Of a DNA stretch of 64,000 bases, positions 63,575 through 64,000 are shown in pieces. Positions within the stretch are counted from its first letter, which is position 1; each line of letters starts with the position of its first letter. The stretch comes from Aquimarina mytili (GTDB lineage Bacteria; Bacteroidota; Bacteroidia; Flavobacteriales; Flavobacteriaceae): assembly GCF_016735115.1 (NCBI RefSeq), contig NZ_JAERQJ010000005.1, positions 62,001 through 126,000 on the forward strand. The letters run 5' to 3'. The translations under genes and the position numbers were made by a program. Below the pieces are notes generated by a model, which saw only the letters and a program-made list of their open reading frames with translations, searched no databases and was not told the origin of the DNA.

Positions 63575-64000
63575 TTAGCTCTCAAAAAAGGTTACTTTTC
63601 CGTTACTAATATCATACATTCCTCCAAGGATTAGTATTTCATTATTATCCTCCATTTCTCTAAGTACTTCACTATCTTTTCTAATGTTATCAATAGTCAT
63701 ATGTACATTTTTAACAGCAACTTCATTTACGAAATCAATATTTTTCGAGTTTCTCGATGAAGGATCCGATGGTTCGGTTACTGCTTCAACAGCAGGTTTG
63801 ATTTTGCTAATAAGTGCAGTCAGGTTCCCTAATTTAGCATCATCACAAGCGCCTTTTACTGCACCGCAGGCAGTATGCCCCAAAACCAGAACCAATTTGG
63901 TTCCAGCTAGTTTACATGCAAATTCCATGCTTCCTAGAATATCTTCGTTAACAAAGTTACCCGCAACTCTAGCGCTGAAAATATCACCAATCCCCTGGTC
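63575..64000 (-). CDS. Beta-carbonic anhydrase (5' end outside window)
   Basis: The frame runs open from the right edge through 24 codons before the internal ATG at 63928; about 141 residues are inside. VLVLGHTACGAVKGA holds two of the zinc ligands (His and Cys), and FSARVAGNFVNEDILGSME before it is the conserved R-x-A-G-N region; the first zinc Cys lies outside. It converts CO2 and bicarbonate. It is followed by the SulP gene. Confidence 0.93.
   Translation of the reverse strand, partial: DQGIGDIFSARVAGNFVNEDILGSMEFACKLAGTKLVLVLGHTACGAVKGACDDAKLGNLTALISKIKPAVEAVTEPSDPSSRNSKNIDFVNEVAVKNVHMTIDNIRKDSEVLREMEDNNEILILGGMYDISNGKVTFFES

Noticed and set aside
1..64000. tRNA or rRNA genes
   Set aside because: No T-arm-like GGTTCGA motif with a matching acceptor stem, and no rRNA signature, was noticed on either strand; a tRNA scan would settle it.

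Overview
The window comes from the chromosome of a low-GC, gliding-type member of the Bacteroidota, most likely a marine Flavobacteriaceae. The genus cannot be fixed from sequence alone; the content is compatible with an Aquimarina-like organism. The evidence is gldH, C-terminal type IX secretion (T9SS) sorting domains, a FecI/FecR/TonB-receptor cluster with an STN domain, 7TMR-DISM hybrid kinases ending in AraC domains, and Bacteroidota-type promoters (TAnnTTTG -7 boxes). No rRNA, tRNA, CRISPR array or intact transposon was seen. Both edges cut genes: a MATE transporter on the left and a beta-carbonic anhydrase on the right.

Layout. 1-10 kb: MATE exporter, PQQ-type sugar dehydrogenase with an NTF2-fold partner, membrane-bound AraC regulator, a large BNR/VPS10-type secreted protein followed by hemJ, then the yicC-gmk-nadD run. 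10-21 kb: an accessory surface locus on the minus strand with an astacin-type lipoprotein metalloprotease, two tandem paralogous beta-roll/S74 chaperone/T9SS proteins made of 17-residue repeats, a collagen-like lipoprotein, a hybrid sensor kinase and a small membrane protein. 21-35 kb: Crp/Fnr regulator, DinB protein, crotonase, NtrY-like kinase, a fused two-domain oligopeptide-type ABC ATPase, a split CoA-transferase with a peroxiredoxin gene between its subunits, the PSP1-gldH-PBP1A run, and trhO. 35-43 kb: an unannotated 28-codon gene candidate with its own Shine-Dalgarno and terminator, recA, an ECF sigma factor overlapping a gene for a one-piece trans-envelope protein, a TPR kinase, plsC and trpS. 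43-50 kb: small lipoproteins and membrane proteins, including two IPT lipoproteins with a shared N-terminus and unrelated C-terminal halves, plus palindromic repeat elements. 50-56 kb: pheS, a CREST/ceramidase membrane protein, and an operon of a membrane transglutaminase, an ATP-grasp ligase and an outer-membrane barrel. 56-64 kb: ECF sigma/FecR/TonB receptor, a RelE/ParE toxin-antitoxin pair, CvpA, and SulP transporter plus carbonic anhydrase.

The strongest unusual signals are: the small cysteine-containing peptide gene at 35146-35232; the transglutaminase/ATP-grasp/barrel operon, whose transglutaminase keeps an apparent Cys-His-Asp triad although its Pfam family is named as inactive; the S74 repeat proteins, one carrying a nearly identical 119-residue (357-bp) superunit duplication; the sigma factor coupled to a single protein with a cytoplasmic domain, inner-membrane helix, long linker and predicted outer-membrane barrel; and a 21-bp tandem repeat at 2499-2624 that encodes heptads. 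All functional statements rest on reading the sequence and on family knowledge; no search was run.
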